In this document: positions 61,733-64,000 of the stretch, piece by piece
How the letters are laid out: the number at the start of each line of letters is the position of its first letter
Position numbering within the stretch: the stretch's first letter is position 1
Assembly: GCF_013415105.1 (NCBI RefSeq)
Contig: NZ_JACCDF010000010.1
Span: 62,001 to 126,000, forward strand
Source of the DNA: Vreelandella salicampi
GTDB taxonomy: Bacteria > Pseudomonadota > Gammaproteobacteria > Pseudomonadales > Halomonadaceae
Length of the DNA stretch: 64,000 nt
Direction: 5' to 3'
Notes under the pieces: model-generated
Seen by the model: the letters and a program-made list of their open reading frames with translations, nothing else
The model's database searches: none
What the model was told of the DNA's origin: nothing
Translations under genes and position numbers: made by a program

Positions 61733-62524
61733 TTATTCGGTCCAGCCAGGGACGGCCGCGCCATCAAACAGCTCTTCAGCTTTTTCTATAACCGCTTCGC
61801 TTTGATAGGCGTCGACCAGCTGACGAATCGCTTCGCGATCCTCGTCACCTTCACGTACCACAATCAGGTTGACATAGGGCGACTCGGGGCCTTCTTTGAT
61901 CAAGGCGTCGTCGAGGCTTAGCCCCGCCGGCTGAGCAAAGGTGTTATTGATGAATGCTAGGTCGACATCTGGCAGTACGCGGGGCAGCTGAGCCGCTTCA
62001 ATTTCGCGGAAACGAAAATCATGCGGATTTTCAGTGATGTCGATAGGGGTCGCTTCCAAGTTTTCCGGGTCGTTGAGCGTGATCAAGTCGTGGTTGTGCA
62101 TCAAGATTAACGCACGCCCTTCGTTAGACGGATCATTGGGAAGGGCAATCTGGGCGCCCTCCGGCAGCTCATCAATGCTCTCGTATTTTTCTGAATAGGC
62201 GCCAATCGGGTACACAAAGGTGTAGCCAGCAACGGCAAAGTCGTAGCCACGATCATTCACCATGGCTTGCATGTACGGTTCGTGCTGGTAGGCGTTGGCA
62301 TCTAAGCTGCCATCTGCCAGAGCAGCATTGGGCGTGACATAGTCAGTAAACTCAATGATTTCAACCGTCAGGCCATGCTCGTCCTCAGCAATGCCCGCCG
62401 CGACCTGCATGACATCGGTTTCTGGGCCTGCCACAGTGCCCACTTTAATGCTGTGAGAGTCCGCATTCGCGACGTTGCCGGCCAGGGCGAGAGCGGATAA
62501 ACCGCTAATTAAAAGCTTTTTCAT
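61733..62524 (-). CDS. metQ: Methionine ABC transporter substrate-binding protein MetQ
   Basis: A 263-residue NlpA-family protein: KVGTVAGPETDVMQVAAGIA, VEIIEFTDYVTPNAALADGS, DANAYQHEPYMQAM and IALPNDPSNEGRALILM. The signal peptide (LLISGLSALALAGNVANA) has no cysteine, so unlike many MetQ proteins it is not lipid-anchored and should be free in the periplasm. It is last of metN-metI-metQ; AGGAG precedes the ATG. Confidence 0.93.
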   Translation of the reverse strand: MKKLLISGLSALALAGNVANADSHSIKVGTVAGPETDVMQVAAGIAEDEHGLTVEIIEFTDYVTPNAALADGSLDANAYQHEPYMQAMVNDRGYDFAVAGYTFVYPIGAYSEKYESIDELPEGAQIALPNDPSNEGRALILMHNHDLITLNDPENLEATPIDITENPHDFRFREIEAAQLPRVLPDVDLAFINNTFAQPAGLSLDDALIKEGPESPYVNLIVVREGDEDREAIRQLVDAYQSEAVIEKAEELFDGAAVPGWTE

Positions 62525-62607
62525 ATAGGTCTCCTGTTTCCGTGTAAATACTATTTTGGGGTAATAAAAAAACGATGTCTAATTCTTTTTGATTATAATG
62601 GTGATGG

Positions 62608-63261
62608 CTACTTACGATCACTTTTGCGCACTAAATAGTCGCCTAGGCTTTGGAAGCCTTGTACCATGACCACCAAAATGACCACGGTGATAAGCATGAT
62701 AGTAGGGTTGAAGCGGTTATAGCCGTATCGAATACCTAGGTCCCCGAGCCCGCCACCGCCGACTGCGCCGGCCATGGCCGAGTAGCTCACAAGCGTTACC
62801 AGCGTGATGGTCAACCCGGTAATAATGCCGCCGCGTGCTTCAGGTAGTAGCACCTTACGAATAATCTGCCAGGGCGTGGCGCCCATGGCTTGTGCGGCCT
62901 CGATGAGCCCCGGTGATAGCTCGTTGAGCGCGCCTTCTACTAGCCGCGCGACAAAAGGGATAGCGGCTATGGTCAGTGGCACTGAAGCGGCGTTAATCCC
63001 GATGGAGGTACCCACTAACATGCGCGTAAAGGGGATGAGCGCCACCATCAGAATGATAAACGGAATTGAACGGCCGATATTGGTTACAATCCCGAGCACC
63101 TGATTGAGTATCGGCATGGACAAAATTTGCCGTGGACGCGTCACGTAGAGCATTACTCCGAGCGGTACGCCGAGCAGTGTTGAAATAAGGCCGGATACTC
63201 CTACCATATAGAGCGTATCCAGCGTTGCCTGCAGAATAAGATCAATCATCGCGCTGGACAT
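62608..63261 (-). CDS. metI: Methionine ABC transporter permease MetI
   Basis: A 217-residue membrane protein with five helices and the ABC permease loop EAAQAMGATPWQIIRKVLLP. Segments GIVTNIGRSIPFIILMVALI and YSAMAGAVGGGGLGDLGIRY are typical of MetI. It overlaps metN by 20 bp. Confidence 0.95.
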   Translation of the reverse strand: MSSAMIDLILQATLDTLYMVGVSGLISTLLGVPLGVMLYVTRPRQILSMPILNQVLGIVTNIGRSIPFIILMVALIPFTRMLVGTSIGINAASVPLTIAAIPFVARLVEGALNELSPGLIEAAQAMGATPWQIIRKVLLPEARGGIITGLTITLVTLVSYSAMAGAVGGGGLGDLGIRYGYNRFNPTIMLITVVILVVMVQGFQSLGDYLVRKSDRK

Positions 63262-64000
63262 GACCCAATACCTCTATTTGTAGCTGGTGAGATTCAAGAA
63301 AATGCATGGCTTGCTGGGTTTGTTCTGGCGTTCCGAGTAGTTCGGCGATCATCAAGCCTAAGGTGCGTTCCTGGATGGACTCCACTTTGGCTTGAAGAAT
63401 ACTGACATCGACGCCGCACTCCCGCGCGAGCTGAGAAATCAGCGGAGTTGAGACGGCATCGCCGGAAAACGTGAGCCGCACGATCGGGTGGGTGGCATCG
63501 CCCGGGTTTTCTTGCAAACGATTCACTAGCTCTTTCGGCGGCGCTAGCTGCAGGAAGTCATTTAAGAATTCACGCCCTAGCTGGGTGCGAGGCGAGGTGA
63601 AGAAATCGCCGACGACGGCGTCCTCCACCAGCTCGCCGTCAGAAATCAAGCTGACGCGATGGCAGATAGATTTAACCACTTCCATTTCATGCGTGATCAA
63701 CAAAATGGTAATGCCAAGCGTATGGTTGATATCGCGCAGTAGCTCAAGAATGGAGCCGGTTGTTTGCGGGTCTAGCGCTGATGTCGCCTCATCGCAGAGC
63801 AATACCGCGGGTTCGCTGGCCAGCGCCCGGGCAATCGCGACGCGCTGCTTTTGCCCACCGGAGAGCTGAGCGGGAAACTGATGGGTCTTGTCGCTAAGCC
63901 CGACAAGCTCTAAAAGCGGAAGAACGCGCTCGCGAATTGCTTTTTTAGAGCGCCCCATCAATTCCAGCGGTAGGGCGATATTATCAAACACATTGCGCGT
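63242..64000 (-). CDS. metN: Methionine ABC transporter ATPase MetN (5' end outside window)
   Basis: The frame is open to the window edge, so the start and the Walker A loop are missing. Visible are the VFDNIALPLELMG segment, the signature LSGGQKQRVAIARAL, Walker B VLLCDEATSALDPQT, the switch His in LLITHEMEVVK, and the C-terminal NIL domain (about the last 80 residues, IVRLTFSGDAVSTPLISQLA). NIL senses methionine and inhibits transport. Confidence 0.96.
   Translation of the reverse strand, partial: TRNVFDNIALPLELMGRSKKAIRERVLPLLELVGLSDKTHQFPAQLSGGQKQRVAIARALASEPAVLLCDEATSALDPQTTGSILELLRDINHTLGITILLITHEMEVVKSICHRVSLISDGELVEDAVVGDFFTSPRTQLGREFLNDFLQLAPPKELVNRLQENPGDATHPIVRLTFSGDAVSTPLISQLARECGVDVSILQAKVESIQERTLGLMIAELLGTPEQTQQAMHFLESHQLQIEVLGHVQRDD

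Noticed and set aside
1..64000. CRISPR arrays, prophage, rRNA and insertion sequences
   Set aside because: I saw no regularly spaced repeats, transposase or integrase genes, phage structural genes or rRNA segments in the window.

Overview
The window reads as chromosomal DNA of a moderately halophilic gammaproteobacterium, most likely Halomonas or a close relative. The evidence is a stand-alone ectoine hydroxylase (ectD), a phasin, a fused TRAP transporter permease, the purN-purM / perM-hda arrangement typical of gammaproteobacteria, and GC-rich genes outside the left end. This assignment rests on gene content, not on a database search.

Region 1 (1-3.45 kb) is the inner part of an integron gene-cassette array. 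Five attC-type sites delimit four complete cassettes. In every cassette the first bases (TTRRRY type) are the exact reverse complement of the bases that open its own attC, which proves the cassette boundaries from sequence alone. The cargo is AT-rich: a small membrane protein, a two-gene cassette (pentapeptide-repeat/ion-channel protein translationally coupled to a nucleotidyltransferase-fold protein), a phospholipase-D-like protein, and a BrnT/BrnA toxin-antitoxin pair. The integrase would lie to the left, outside the window.

Region 2 (3.7-20 kb) holds stress and envelope genes. They include an MscS channel, a three-gene type III polyketide synthase operon (PKS, methyltransferase, flavoprotein), hemerythrin, a PLD-type cardiolipin synthase, ectD, a ChaB-like protein, a cation exchanger, an EEP-family protein, a PAS-LOV-GGDEF-EAL protein and a PHB-depolymerase-like esterase, plus an internally deleted paralogue of that esterase. 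A roughly 90-115 bp non-coding repeat with conserved hairpins and GGA motifs occurs three times here, each time upstream of a co-oriented stress-type gene.

Region 3 (20-33 kb) holds glutarate catabolism (glaH, lhgO), a LysE-type exporter, an O-methyltransferase, a CPA-type antiporter, MgtC, topoisomerase III, an ABC1/UbiB kinase, a SEC-C/TPR-like protein, AmpG and a SlyD-like peptidyl-prolyl isomerase. A 36-residue CcoM-like membrane peptide at 33.2 kb has two FNR/ANR-type boxes, one centred at about -41.5 from a predicted start site.

Region 4 (33.4-41 kb) holds an apparent four-gene envelope operon (cupredoxin-like protein, sensor GGDEF-EAL protein, DUF3034 barrel, truncated-haemoglobin lipoprotein), then proS with an overlapping lytic transglycosylase gene.

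Region 5 (41-53.4 kb) is catabolic: amidase, glycerophosphodiesterase, quinone reductase, a TRAP transporter, an RpiR-type regulator, and a divergent operon of two enoyl-CoA hydratases around an ADP-forming acyl-CoA synthetase. A near-perfect 14-bp inverted repeat lies between the regulator and the operon.

Region 6 (53.4-64 kb) is core housekeeping: mrp, dcd, purN, purM, perM, hda, phasin, fumC, two identical tRNA-Val(GAC) genes, a free-methionine-sulfoxide reductase, and metQ-metI-metN. metN is cut by the window edge.
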